A stretch of DNA of 64,000 nucleotides from the NCBI GenBank assembly GCA_963763755.1, contig CAVXQE010000004.1:186001-250000 (forward strand), read 5' to 3'. The translations under genes and the position numbers were made by a program. Under the pieces are notes generated by a model that saw only the letters and a list, made by a program, of their open reading frames with translations, was not told the DNA's origin and made no database searches. The stretch's first letter is position 1, and each line of letters starts with the position of its first letter. The stretch is from Gaiellasilicea sp963763755 (lineage in GTDB: Bacteria > Actinomycetota > Thermoleophilia > Gaiellales > Gaiellaceae). This document shows positions 34,180-43,658 of the stretch, one piece after another.

Positions 34180-36010
34180 ACCGGGAAGGCCAGCTGGTCG
34201 ACGAACAGGTCGTTGAAGTCGGCGCGGCCGGAGAGCTCGACGTACTCGACCTCTTCGACGATCGCGGCCGCGGCCGCACGCTCCTGCACCGAGAGCGCGA
34301 CGATCTTCGCGCCCTCGCCGGCGACGTTGCCTGCCGAGACAATGCGTGTCAGCGGCAGCTTCGGGACGAGCCCGATCTTCACCGCGCTCGCGGCCGAGAG
34401 GTAGGAGCCGAACGAGCCGGCGAGCAGCACCTGCGCGATCTCCTCGGGCGCGATCCCGAGGTCGCGGCAGAGCAGGTTCCAGCCGGTCGCGATCGACGCC
34501 TTGGCGAACTGCAGCTCACGCACGTCGCGCTGGGAGAGATAGACCTCGTCGCTGAGGTGGAAGACGTTCTCCTCGCCGATCTTCCCGAACCGATCCGACT
34601 CCCCGAGCACGAAGCGGCCCGAGCGGTCGAGGAGCCCGGCGCCGACGAGCTCGGCGACGGCGTCCACGAGGCCCGAGCCGCACATCCCCTGCGGCTCGAC
34701 GTCGCCGATCACGGTCAGCTCGACCTCGCCGTCGCGGATCTTCACGCCCTCGATCGCACCGTCCGCGGCGCGCATGCCGCACTTGATCTGCGCGGCCTCG
34801 AAGGCCGGTCCCGCGGGCGCGGCGGTGGCGAGCGCCCGCGCCGAGGAGCCGAGCGCGATCTCGCTGTTCGTGCCGACGTCGATGAAGAGGCGGATCCGGC
34901 GGTCGAGCGTGAGGCCCGTCGCGAGCAGGCCGGCGACGATGTCGCCGCCGACGTAGGCGCCCATCGCGGGGAAGAGCACGGCCGGCGCGCGCTCGTGGAC
35001 GCGGATGCCGAAGTCGGCGGCGGTCGCGGGCGGCAGCGTGGCCGCGGCCATCGTGAACGGCGCCATCGAGAGCGGCTCCGGGTCGATCCCGAGCGCGATC
35101 TGGATCATCGTCTGGTTGCCGGTGACCGAGATCTCGTAGATCTCGCCCGGCGGCACACCGGCCTCCTCGCACACCTCCTGCGCGAGCTCGTCGAGCGTCT
35201 CGTGCGCGCGGCTCTGCAGGAGCCCGAGCGCGTCGGGGTCGAGCATCGTCGCGGAGACGCGCGAGATCACGTCGGCGCCGAAGGGCTGCTGCTTGTTCAG
35301 CTGCGACTGCACGGCGAGCGGCGAGCCGGTCTCGAGGTCGAGCAGGTTCGCGACGACGGTCGTCGTCCCGAGGTCGAACGCGATCGCGAAGCGTCCGCCC
35401 GGTCGTGTCGCCCGGCTCGACGTCGAGCAGCAGGTCGTCGCAGAGGACGGCGGTCACCTTGAAGTCGGCGGCGCGCAGCGTGCCGCCGAGCGTGCGCATG
35501 ACCTCGAGCGGCACGCGCAGCTCGACGTCGTCCATCGCCGCGAGCACGCGCTCGAGATCGGAGGCCTGGTCCTCGAGCGTCGGCTCCTCGAGCTCGAGGT
35601 AGCGCTTCTGCACCGCGGGCCGGAGGATCACGTGCCGGCCGACGCCCACGAGCGCCGCCTTCGGCCGCGAGGAGAGCGGCGGCACCTCGACGACGAGATC
35701 CTCCTCCGCCGGCGCGCGGCAGGCGAGCCGCCAGCCCGCCTTCAGCTCCTCGATCGAGAACGCGCGCGGATCGACGGACGACAGCGGCACCTTCCCCTCG
35801 ACGACGCGCACCTTGCACTTCTTGCAGGTGCCGTGGCCGCCGCAGGTCGAGTCGATCGCGATCCCGTTCCAGCTCGCTGCGTCGAAGAGCGTCGTCCCGG
35901 CCGGGACGCGCGCCTCCTTCGCCGGCGCGCCGTTGTCGCCGGTCGGCTCGAAGCGCAGCAGGACGCGGTCCTTCTGCGGCGCACGGCGGCAGGATCTCGG
36001 CAGCGCTCAC
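34176..36010 (-). CDS. Reductive activator of corrinoid proteins (RACo-type, ferredoxin plus ASKHA ATPase), two frameshifts
   Basis: About 612 residues. The N-terminal [2Fe-2S] domain shows CGGHGTCKKCKVRV; the large C-terminal ATPase domain (DUF4445/ASKHA) shows FDLGTTTVV, VTGNQTMIQIALGIDP, RLFIDVGTNSEIALGS, PQGMCGSGLVDAVAELV and VLLAGSFGSYLSAAS. Such proteins use ATP to reduce inactive Co(II) corrinoid back to Co(I). They normally accompany corrinoid methyltransferase systems, as here. Frame breaks near 35400 and 35980. GTG 36010 overlaps the preceding stop (GTGA). Confidence 0.9.
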
Positions 36011-36866
36011 GACGCTGCGGCCGCCTGCTTCTCGCGGAACGACGCGATCCAGCGCGCGCCCCACTCGTCGCGGCCGAGCAGCAGGTCGCCCGCCCGCACG
36101 GCGTCGACGCACTCCGGGGAGCGCGCGTCCATGATCGCGCTCGTCAGCCCGTGGCTCTGCGCGATCGAGAGGAACGCGCCGCCGAGCGTGCTCCGCCGCG
36201 GCAGGCCGAAGGCCGTGTTCGAGGCGCCGCAGGTCGTGTTGACGCCGAGGTGCTCGCGGATCAGAGCGAGCGTCTCGACGAAGAGCGTGACCGCGTTCGG
36301 CAGCGCGCCGACGGGCATCGCGAGCGCGTCGATGACGACGTCCTCCGGCGGGATCCCGTAGTCGCCGGCGGCGGAGACGATCTTCTTCGCCACCTGCCAG
36401 GCGCACCTCGGGCTCCATCGGGATGTCCTCGTCGTTCGCGAGCCCGATCACGGCGGCGCCGTGCTTGGCGACGAGCGGCAGGATCGCCTCCAGGCGCTCG
36501 TCCTCGCCGGTGACGGAGTTGACGAGCGCCTTGCCCTCGTACGCCTCCAGGCCCGCTTCGAGCGCTTCGATCACCGACGAGTCGAGGCAGAGCGGCAGGT
36601 CGGTCAGGCCCTGCACGATGCGGACCGCCTCGCCCATCAGCGCGACCTCGTCGGCGAGCGGATCGCCGACGTTGACGTCGAGCATGTCCGCACCGCCGGC
36701 CGACCTGCTCGGGAACGTCGATCTCGAGCTGGGAGAGGTCGCCCGCCTGCAGCAGCGCCTGGAAGGCCTTGCGCCCGGTCGGGTTGATCCGCTCGCCGAT
36801 GATGCAGAACGGCTGCTCCGGACCGATGACGACGGTCCTAGACCGCGACTGGATGACGGTTTCCAC
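36007..36866 (-). CDS. Methyltetrahydrofolate:corrinoid methyltransferase (MtgA/AcsE-like), two frameshifts
   Basis: About 286-residue pterin-binding TIM barrel. FCIIGERINPTGRKAFQALL, ADMLDVNVGDPLADE, LPLCLDSSVIEALEAGLE, KALVNSVTGEDERLE and VNTTCGASNTAFGLPRR are typical of MtgA, MtvA and AcsE-type methyltransferases. In this operon it should move a methyl group from the methyl-corrinoid protein to tetrahydrofolate, as MtgA does in glycine betaine metabolism. GTG 36866; frame breaks near 36705 and 36400. Confidence 0.9.
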
Positions 36867-37779
36867 TCGCCCCCTCTCCTCTCGCGTCGGGATCCCGAGC
36901 CGCGGCAGAGCGCCGCAATGCCCGCGTCCTTGCGGAAGCTGATCAGGTGCAGGCCGGCGACTCCCGGCAGCGCGAGCGCGTGCTCGGCGAGCTCGCAGGC
37001 GACCTCGAAGGCCGCCTCTTGCTGGTCGGCGGCGCGCTCGACCCGGGCGATCGTCGCCGCGGGGATCGAGATCCCCGGAACGTTCTCGTCGATGAAGCGG
37101 AGCGCCGAGGCGCTGCGGACGATCACGACCGACGGCAGCAGCGACACACTCGTTCGGTCAGCTCGGTGCGCGACGGCCTCGGCCACGAACCGCTCGACCC
37201 GCTCGGGCTCGAAGCAGAGCTGGAGCTGGAGGAAGCGCGCGCCGGCGCGGGCCTTCTTCCAGCGCGCGCTCGACGCGGCGCTCGAACGGCGGCGCGCCCG
37301 GATTCTCGACCGCGCCGAGGAAGAGGTGCGGCGCCGGGACGACCGGGCGACCCGAGAGGTAGCGGCCCTCCGCGATGCCCCGGGCCGTCTCGAGCAGCTG
37401 CGGGGCGTCGAGGTCGAAGACGCGCCGCGCCTCGGGCTCGTCGCCGGCGGTGACGTCGTCGCCGGTCAGGCAGCAGATGTTCTCGATCCCGTGCAGCGCG
37501 GCGCCGACGATCTCGGACTGGAGCGCGAGGCGGTTGCGGTCGCGGCAGACGAGCTGGAGCACCGGCTCCTCGCCGCAGCGCCTTGATCGCGAGCGCGAGG
37601 GCGAGCGCCGAGGCGTGGGCGTGGGCGGCCGTGTTGTCGGTCGCGTTGACCGCGTCGAGGTACGGCGCCATCGGCTCGAGGTAGCGGGCGACCGAGTCGA
37701 GGTCGTTGCTGCGACGGCGCCGAGCTCCGCGGTGAGCGACGAGCCGACCGGCTCCGAGAGCATCCTCGAGCCGCGACAT
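36838..37779 (-). CDS. metF: Methylenetetrahydrofolate reductase, several frameshifts
   Basis: About 310 residues. VARYLEPMAPYLDAVNATDN, VLQLVCRDRNRLALQSEIVG, LHGIENICCLTGDDVTAGDE, PHLFLGAVENPGAPP and VAGLHLISFRKDAGI are MetF motifs. It interconverts methyl-THF and methylene-THF; here the oxidative direction would dispose of methyl groups. ATG 37779 overlaps the MetV stop (TGATG). Frame breaks near 37690, 37575 and 37255. The 3-prime end is uncertain: the conserved frame has no stop before the next gene, and a TAG at 36838-36840 is in a neighbouring frame. Confidence 0.87.
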
Positions 37780-38133
37780 CAGGGCGTGGGCTCCCAGCCG
37801 GGCGGGGTCTGGCGGTCGCGCTTCGTCACCCAGTTCGCCCACGACGATGTGCCCCAGAGCCGGTTGTCGACCGGCGGCCGCAGCTCGTGGAACTCGTCCG
37901 TCCAGGGCAGCCGTTCGGCGCGGTCCCAGCGCCTTCAGCCAGACGCAGCGCATCTCGGGCTTCACCTCGCAGCCGCCGTCGGCGCGAACGCCCCCGCACG
38001 GCCCGTTCCGGAGCTGCTTCGGGCAGGTCATCGGGCACGTCAGCCCGGTCGAGTGCAGGACGCACTGGCCGCACATGCTGCAGCCGAACACCGGTCCTTG
38101 ACCGCATGCTCGACGGTCGACGAGCAAGCTCAC
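37779..38133 (-). CDS. metV: MetV-like protein (MTHFR C-terminal zinc domain, PF12225)
   Basis: About 118 residues. Cysteine-rich core FGCSMCGQCVLH, then TCPMTCPKQLRNGPCGGV and GGCEVKPEMRCVW is the MTHFR_C/MetV signature; the C-terminus WANWVTKRDRQTPPGWEPTP is also typical. In acetogens MetV forms a complex with MetF. Its placement directly before metF suggests a MetFV-type reductase here. The start is uncertain: the GTG at 38133 is in frame with the preceding corrinoid gene, while VEHAVKD just before the cysteines fits another frame. Further break near 37930. Confidence 0.82.
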
Positions 38134-38800
38134 GCCGGAACCGACGGCCTGCCGCCGCTGCTCGATCAGGGTCTTCGCGAGGCGAACCGCGGTCGAGGCG
38201 TCCGCCGCGTAGCCGTCGGCGCCGACGGCGTCCGCGTACTCCTGCGTCACCGGCGCGCCGCCGACCATCACGATCACCTCGTCGCGCAGGCCCGACTTCT
38301 GGAGCGCGTTGATGTTCGCCTTGAACATCGGCATCGTCGTCGTCAGGAAGGCGGAGAAGCCGACGATGTCGGGCTTGTGCTCGACGATCTGCTCGACGAA
38401 CTTCTCGGGCGCGACGTTGACGCCGAGGTCGATCACGGTGAAGCCGGCGCCCTCGAGCATGATGTTGACGAGGTTCTTGCCGATGTCGTGCACGTCGCCC
38501 TTGACCGTGCCCATCACGAAGGTGCCCACCTGGCGCGCGCCCGTCTCGGCGAGGAGCGGGCGGAGGATGTCGAGCGCGCCCTGCATCGCCCGCGCCGCGA
38601 TCAGCATCTCCGGGACGAAGTAGTCGCCGCGCTCGAAGCGGGCGCCGACCTCCTCGAGCGAGGGGATGAGCGCGTCGTAGAGCATCGACTCGGGCTCCAT
38701 GCCCGTCCTCGAGCCCGCGCTCGACGAGCTCTTTCACCTCGGGCGCATCGCCGACGAGCGTGTGGTCGTAGAGCCCCTGGAGGATCTCGTCGTGCGTCAT
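38130..38800 (-). CDS. Corrinoid (B12-binding) methyl carrier protein, frameshift near 38700
   Basis: About 220 residues like MtgC/MttC. N-terminal helical cap ILQGLYDHTLVGDAPEVKEL, then YFVPEMLIAARAMQGALDIL, and the cobalamin domain with the axial histidine in GDVHDIGKNLVNIML, VIDLGVNVAPEKFVEQ and GFSAFLTTTMPMFK. It carries the methyl group between the MttB-family enzyme and the folate methyltransferase. ATG 38800 overlaps the IclR stop (ATGA). In the given sequence the frame runs without a stop into the MetV domain; a TGA at 38130-38132 in a neighbouring frame, forming GTGA with the MetV start, is the more likely end. Confidence 0.9.
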
Positions 38801-39517
38801 GCGGCACCTCGCTTGTCGTCTTGGTGGCCGAGCCTGCGGGAGAGGGCGTGTGCGTGCTGGACGAGCGCGGGCGCCAGCTCCTCGATGCGGCTGCGCGTGA
38901 GGCGGATCGTGGGACCGGAGATCGAGAGCGCCGCGATGCGCGGTCGCCGTCGCCGCCGAAGACGGGCGCGGCGAGCGCGGTCAGGCCGACCTCGAGCTCG
39001 TCGACGGCGGTCGCGTAGCCGCGCGCGCGAATCGCTCGCGAGATCCTCGGGGTTGCTGTGCTCGGAGGCCGCCGCGCCCCAGGCGAGGAAGACCTTGCCG
39101 TTCGCCGTGAGGTGGTACGGGACGCGCTTTCCGACCCAGTTCGTGGAGCCGATGAAGTGCCGGCTGTCACGCTGGGAGAGCTGGTCGACGCCGAGCGGCG
39201 TCGGGACGCCGAGGTTCACCGTCTCGCCGGACTCTTCCGCGAGCGCGTCGAGATGCTCGTCCGCGAGCTCGACCAGCGTGACGTCGGGCTCGGTCCGCTG
39301 CGCGAAGCGGAGGAGGACCGGTCCCGGGCCGCACCGGCGCGCGATCGCCGTCGCGCTGGAGGAGGCCCTGCCGCTCGAGCGCGGCGAGGAGCCGGGAGGT
39401 GGTGCTCTTCGGCAGCTCGGTGGCCTCGGCGAGCTCGCCGACTCCGAGCGGCCGCGCGCTCTCGACGACGCGCACGAGCAGCTGCGCGGCCCGGTCGACT
39501 GCTTGACTTCCGGCCAT
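38797..39517 (-). CDS. IclR-family transcriptional regulator, two or more frameshifts
   Basis: About 240 residues. N-terminal winged helix SARPLGVGELAEATELPKST, TSRLLAALERQGLLQRDG, and an IclR effector domain with TLVELADEHLDALAEESGET, VNLGVPTPLGVDQLSQRDS, NGKVFLAWGA and ISGPTIRLTRSRIEELAP. First gene of the leftward methyl-transfer operon and divergent from the MttB gene; an IclR-type operator lies between. Likely effector: choline, betaine or a demethylated product. Frame breaks near 39330, 39040 and 38945. Confidence 0.86.
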
Positions 39518-39545
39518 AACCCATATTATGGAACAACGAGTTCCA
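39503..39545 (+). promoter_or_regulatory. MttB promoter and IclR-type operator
   Basis: TTGACT (39503-39508) with TATGGA (39527-39532, 18-base spacer) or TATTAT (39524-39529) as -10. The perfect inverted repeat TGGAAC-AACGA-GTTCCA (39529-39545) overlaps the -10 region; TGGAA-N-TTCCA is the common core of IclR-family operators. Another palindrome, CCATATTATGG, occupies 39521-39531. Confidence 0.65.
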
Positions 39546-39585
39546 CCTTCCGCAAGTCGGTCGCGACTCTGAGAGGATCAGCAGC

Positions 39586-41025
39586 ATGTTCGTGAACCGG
39601 ATGCCGCGCTACGAGATCCTCTCCGAGGATGCCGTCGCGACGCTCGACGGCGGCTGGCGGCGGATCGTCTCCGAGCTCGGAATCGAGTTCCTGCTCCCGG
39701 AGGCCGTGGACGCGTTCGCGCAGGCCGGCCAGGAGGTCGACGGCGAGCTGGTCAAGCTCGACCCGGACTTCGTGCTCGAGCAGGTCGCGAAGGCGCCGCG
39801 CGAGTTCGACGTCCAGGCGCGGAACCCGGAGCACTCGATCCACGTCGGCGGCGACCACATGTCGTTCGCCTCGGTCTACGGGCCGCCGTTCGTCCGGGAG
39901 GGCGCGATGCGGCGCAACGCGTCGATGGAGGACTTCGAGAACTTCTGCAAGCTCTCGCAGACGTTCCCGCAGCTCGACTCGGCGGGCGGGACGATCGTCG
40001 AGCCCGAGGACACGCCGCTCGACTCGCGCCACCTGGACATGGTGCTCGCGCTCCAGACGCTGACCGACAAGCCCTACATGGGCTCGGTCACCTCGGCCGA
40101 GAACGCGAAGGACACGATCGCGATGGGCGAGATCCTCTTCGGCGGCCGCGAGGCGATCGAGGCGAAGCCGGTCTCGATCTCGCTGATCAACGTCAACTCG
40201 CCGCTCCGCTACGACGACCGGATGCTCGGGGCGATGCTCGAGTACGTGCGCGCCGGGCAGCCCGTCGTGATCACGCCGTTCCTGCTGATGGGCGCGATGT
40301 CGCCCGTCTCGGTGCCCGCGGCACTGACGCAGCAGATGGCGGAGGCGCTCGCCGGGATCGCGCTCGCACAGCTGATCCGGCCCGGGACGCCCGTGATCTT
40401 CGGCTCGTTCCTCTCGAACACGGACATGCAGTCCGGCTCTCCGAGCTTCGGCACGCCCGAGTCGGCGGTCGGCCTTCTCTGCACCGGGCAGATCGCGCGC
40501 CACTTCGGCCTTCCCTGGCGGAGCGGCGGCGGGCTCACGTCGAGCCAGACCGCGGACGCCCAGGCCGCCTACGAGGCGATGATGACGATGCTCCCGACCT
40601 TCCTCGCCGGCGCGAACTGGGTCATGCACTCGGCCGGGTGGCTGGAATCCGGGCTCGTGTCGTGCTACGAGAAGTTCGTGATCGACATCGAGATCCTGCG
40701 GATGCTGAAGGAGGAGTTCACGCCGCTCGAGGTGGACGAGGCGAGCCTCGCCTGGGGCGCGCACCAGGAGGTCGGGCACGGCGGCCACTTCCTCGGCGCC
40801 GAGCACACGCTCGAGCGCTTCCGGGAGTGCTTCTACCGTCCGCTCCTCTCCTCGACGGAGAACTTCGAGCGCTGGAAGAAGCTCGGGGAGCGAGACGCCA
40901 CCGAGCGCGCCGGCGAGATCTGGCGCAAGACGCTCGAGGAGTACGAGCAGCCGCCCCTCGACGACGGGATCCGGACGTCGCTCGGGGAGTACGTCGTCCG
41001 CCGTCGCGCCGAGCTCGGCGATTAG
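39586..41025 (+). CDS. MttB-family (non-pyrrolysine) amine methyltransferase
   Basis: 479 residues, intact and without an internal UAG, so it belongs to the non-pyrrolysine branch of the trimethylamine methyltransferase family that includes MtgB (glycine betaine), MtpB and MtyB. Motifs: ARNPEHSIHVGGDHMSFASV, SMEDFENFCKLSQTFPQLDS, NVNSPLRYDDRMLGAMLEY, GSPSFGTPESAVG and NWVMHSAGWLESGLVSCYEK. It should transfer one methyl from a quaternary amine to the corrinoid protein encoded divergently. The neighbouring betaine/choline transporter and aldehyde dehydrogenase point to glycine betaine, but carnitine or proline betaine remain possible. Near the start of a (+) operon running to 47799. Confidence 0.92.
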   Translation: MFVNRMPRYEILSEDAVATLDGGWRRIVSELGIEFLLPEAVDAFAQAGQEVDGELVKLDPDFVLEQVAKAPREFDVQARNPEHSIHVGGDHMSFASVYGPPFVREGAMRRNASMEDFENFCKLSQTFPQLDSAGGTIVEPEDTPLDSRHLDMVLALQTLTDKPYMGSVTSAENAKDTIAMGEILFGGREAIEAKPVSISLINVNSPLRYDDRMLGAMLEYVRAGQPVVITPFLLMGAMSPVSVPAALTQQMAEALAGIALAQLIRPGTPVIFGSFLSNTDMQSGSPSFGTPESAVGLLCTGQIARHFGLPWRSGGGLTSSQTADAQAAYEAMMTMLPTFLAGANWVMHSAGWLESGLVSCYEKFVIDIEILRMLKEEFTPLEVDEASLAWGAHQEVGHGGHFLGAEHTLERFRECFYRPLLSSTENFERWKKLGERDATERAGEIWRKTLEEYEQPPLDDGIRTSLGEYVVRRRAELGD

Positions 41026-41043
41026 GGAACCAAGGAGGGTCTG

Positions 41044-42207
41044 TTGGCCGTAGAGGTGGAAGTGGTGCGCTCGGTCGAGGTGCCGACGCGGATGGTGCAC
41101 GGGCCGGGCGCGCTCGCGCGGCTCGGCGAGCTGCAGCGCGAGCTCGGGCTCGCGAGGCCGCTGCTGGTGACGGACAAGGGCGTGGCCGCCGCCGGTCTCG
41201 TCGACCGGGCGCTCGAGCAGCTCGACGGTGCCGTTCTCTTCGACGGCGTCCGGCCGAACCCGGACCTGGAGCTCGTCGGAGAGGGATCGGCCGCCTACCG
41301 CGAGGCCGGCTGCGACGGGCTCGTCGCGCTCGGCGGCGGCTCCTCGATCGACGCCGCGAAGGCGATCGGGGTCGAGGTCGTGCACGGCGGCTCGATCCTC
41401 GAGTACGAGTACGGCGGGACGCCGTTGACGAAGCGCGTGCCGCCGCTGGTCGCGATCCCGACCACGGCCGGAACGGGCAGCGAGGTGACGCTCTGGGCCG
41501 TGATCACCGACCACGAGCGGCAGATCAAGTTCAACGTCGGCGGGACGCCGCTGATCGGGCCGCACGCCGCGCTCATCGACCCGGAGCTGATGCTGGGGCT
41601 GCCGCCGGCGGTCACCGCCGCGACCGGGCTCGATGCGCTCTCGCACGGGGTCGAGTGCTACACGTGCGACTACCACCAGCCGTTCAACGACGCCGTCGCG
41701 CTGCACGCGATCGAGCTCGTCGGCGGCTGGCTGCGGGCGGCGTTCGAGGACGGCTCCAATCTCGAGGCGCGCACCCACATGGCTCACGCCGCGACGCTCG
41801 GCGGGATGGCGTACGGGACGGAGAGCGCGGGCGCCGCGCACGCGATGAGCCAGTCCGCCGGCGGCGTCCACGACTGCCCGCACGGCGCGCTCACCGCGCG
41901 GGTCCTCGTTCCGGTCTGCCGCTACAACGTCCCGGCCGCGCCCGACCGCTACGCCCGGATCGCGCAGGCGCTCGGCGTCGACACGTCCGGACTGGACATC
42001 GACCAGGCGGCGTACGCGGGGGTGGATGCGCTCGCGCGCCTGACGGACGACGTCGGCATCCCCTCGATGGCCGAGCTCGGCTTCTCGGAGGACGAGATCC
42101 CGATGCTGGCGCGGATCGCGTACGAGGATCCGCAGACGTTCGGCAACGCGCGCGAGGTCGACGTCGCGGCCTACGAGGAGATCTACCGGGAGGCGTTCAC
42201 GGCGTGA
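41044..42207 (+). CDS. Iron-containing alcohol dehydrogenase
   Basis: 387 residues of the group III Fe-dependent family. GCDGLVALGGGSSIDAAKAI (NAD site), IPTTAGTGSEVT, and metal histidines in GLDALSHGVECYT and GGVHDCPHGALTARVL. The TTG at 41044 has AAGGAGGG upstream. Between the MttB gene and an aldehyde dehydrogenase, it could oxidise choline to betaine aldehyde in place of the usual flavin choline dehydrogenase; some members of this family act on choline-like alcohols. Alternatively it handles a fermentation-type alcohol. Confidence 0.9.
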   Translation: MAVEVEVVRSVEVPTRMVHGPGALARLGELQRELGLARPLLVTDKGVAAAGLVDRALEQLDGAVLFDGVRPNPDLELVGEGSAAYREAGCDGLVALGGGSSIDAAKAIGVEVVHGGSILEYEYGGTPLTKRVPPLVAIPTTAGTGSEVTLWAVITDHERQIKFNVGGTPLIGPHAALIDPELMLGLPPAVTAATGLDALSHGVECYTCDYHQPFNDAVALHAIELVGGWLRAAFEDGSNLEARTHMAHAATLGGMAYGTESAGAAHAMSQSAGGVHDCPHGALTARVLVPVCRYNVPAAPDRYARIAQALGVDTSGLDIDQAAYAGVDALARLTDDVGIPSMAELGFSEDEIPMLARIAYEDPQTFGNAREVDVAAYEEIYREAFTA

Positions 42208-43652
42208 GCACCGCGACAAGGGACTACGGGATGGTGATCGGCGGCGAGTGGACCGACTCGGACGCGCGGCTCGAGGCGACGAGCCCCGGCAGCGGCGAGT
42301 CGCTCGGCTCCGTGCCGGAGGGGACGCGCGAGGACGCGCAGAGGCGATCGCGGCGGCGAACGGCGCCTGGCGCGACTGGTCTCGCCGCTCGGCGTTCGAG
42401 CGTGCGGCGGCGATGGAGCGGGTCGCCGACCTGATCGTCGAGCGCCGCGACGAGCTCGCGCTGACGCTGACGCTCGATCAGGGCAAGCCGCTGCACAGCG
42501 AGTCGTACGGCGAGGTGGACGAGCTCGTCGAGTACTGGCGCATGGCGGCGGCGGACGTGAAGCGGCTGGACGGGACGATGCCACCGTCGGTCGACGCGTC
42601 GAAGCGGATCCTCGGCTACCGCGTCCCGCGCGGCGTCGTCGGCGTGATCACGCCGTGGAACTGGCCTTACACGATGCCCGCCGAGCTGCTCGCGCCCGCG
42701 CTGGCGGCCGGCAACGCCGTCGTCTGGGCGCCCGCGTCGTCGACCTCGATCTGCGCGGCGAAGCTCGCGGAGTGCATCGTCGACGCCGAGTTTCCGGCCG
42801 GCGTCTTCTCGATGGTCACCGGCCGCGGCGCCGTCGTCGGCGACGAGATCGCCGGCAGCCCGGGCACCCACGCGATCGGCTTCATCGGCTCCGTCGACAC
42901 CGGGCTGAAGGTGGCGACGCGCGCGGCCGGGAAGGCGATGCTGCTCGAGCTCGGCGGCAACGGGCCGATGATCGTGCTCGAGGACGCGGACGTCGCCGCG
43001 GCGGCCGAGGCGAGTCTCGTCGCGTCGTTCCTCTGCGCCGGGCAGAGCTGCACGGCGGGCGAGCGGTTCCTCGTCCACGAGTCCGTCCACGACGAGTTCG
43101 TCGAGCGACTGCGCGAGGCGGTGGAGCGCGAGATCCGGCTCGGCGACCCGCTCCTCACCGGAGACGACGATGGGGCCGCTGAACAACGAGTCGACCGCGG
43201 AGAAGATGGACCGCCACGTCGCCGACGCGCTCGACCAGGGCGCCGAGCTCGTCGCCGGCGGCGCCCGCGCCGAGGGCTTCCCGACCGCGCTCTACTGGCA
43301 GGCGACGGTGCTCGATCGCGTCACCGAGGAGATGGAGGTCGCCCGCGAGGAGACGTTCGGCCCGGTGATCCCGATCACGACGATCTCGAGCGACGACGAG
43401 GCGCTGCAGATCGCGAACGCGTCTCCCTACGGGCTCCTGACCGCCGTCTGGACGCGCGACCTGGCCCGTGGCCTGCGCTTCGCGGAGGCGGTCGACGCCG
43501 GCTGGGTGAACATCAACGAGTCGACGAACTACTGGGAGAGCCACCTCCCGTTCGGCGGCCGTTCGGGCAAGAGCTCCGGCGTCGGCCGGGTCGGCGGACG
43601 GGAGGCGATGGAGACGTTCACCGAGCCGAAGACGGTGGTGGTGACGCTCTAG
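42204..43652 (+). CDS. NAD(P)-dependent aldehyde dehydrogenase (betaine-aldehyde type), two frameshifts
   Basis: About 482 residues. NAD-binding VVGVITPWNWPYTMP, general-base glutamate in LLELGGNGPMIV, nucleophile cysteine in CAGQSCTAGERFLV and EETFGPVIPITTIS near the end. In this operon it would oxidise betaine aldehyde to glycine betaine, the step after choline oxidation. GTG 42204 overlaps the alcohol dehydrogenase stop (GTGA). Frame breaks near 42345 and 43165. Confidence 0.88.
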
Positions 43653-43658
43653 GCGCGT

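Noticed and set aside
39586..41025. Pyrrolysine-type trimethylamine methyltransferase
   Set aside because: The gene reads through its full family length without any in-frame UAG, and no pyl genes are present.
39526..42219. 897-codon open frame on the minus strand
   Set aside because: Antisense shadow of the MttB-family and alcohol dehydrogenase genes, which have clear catalytic motifs and ribosome sites.
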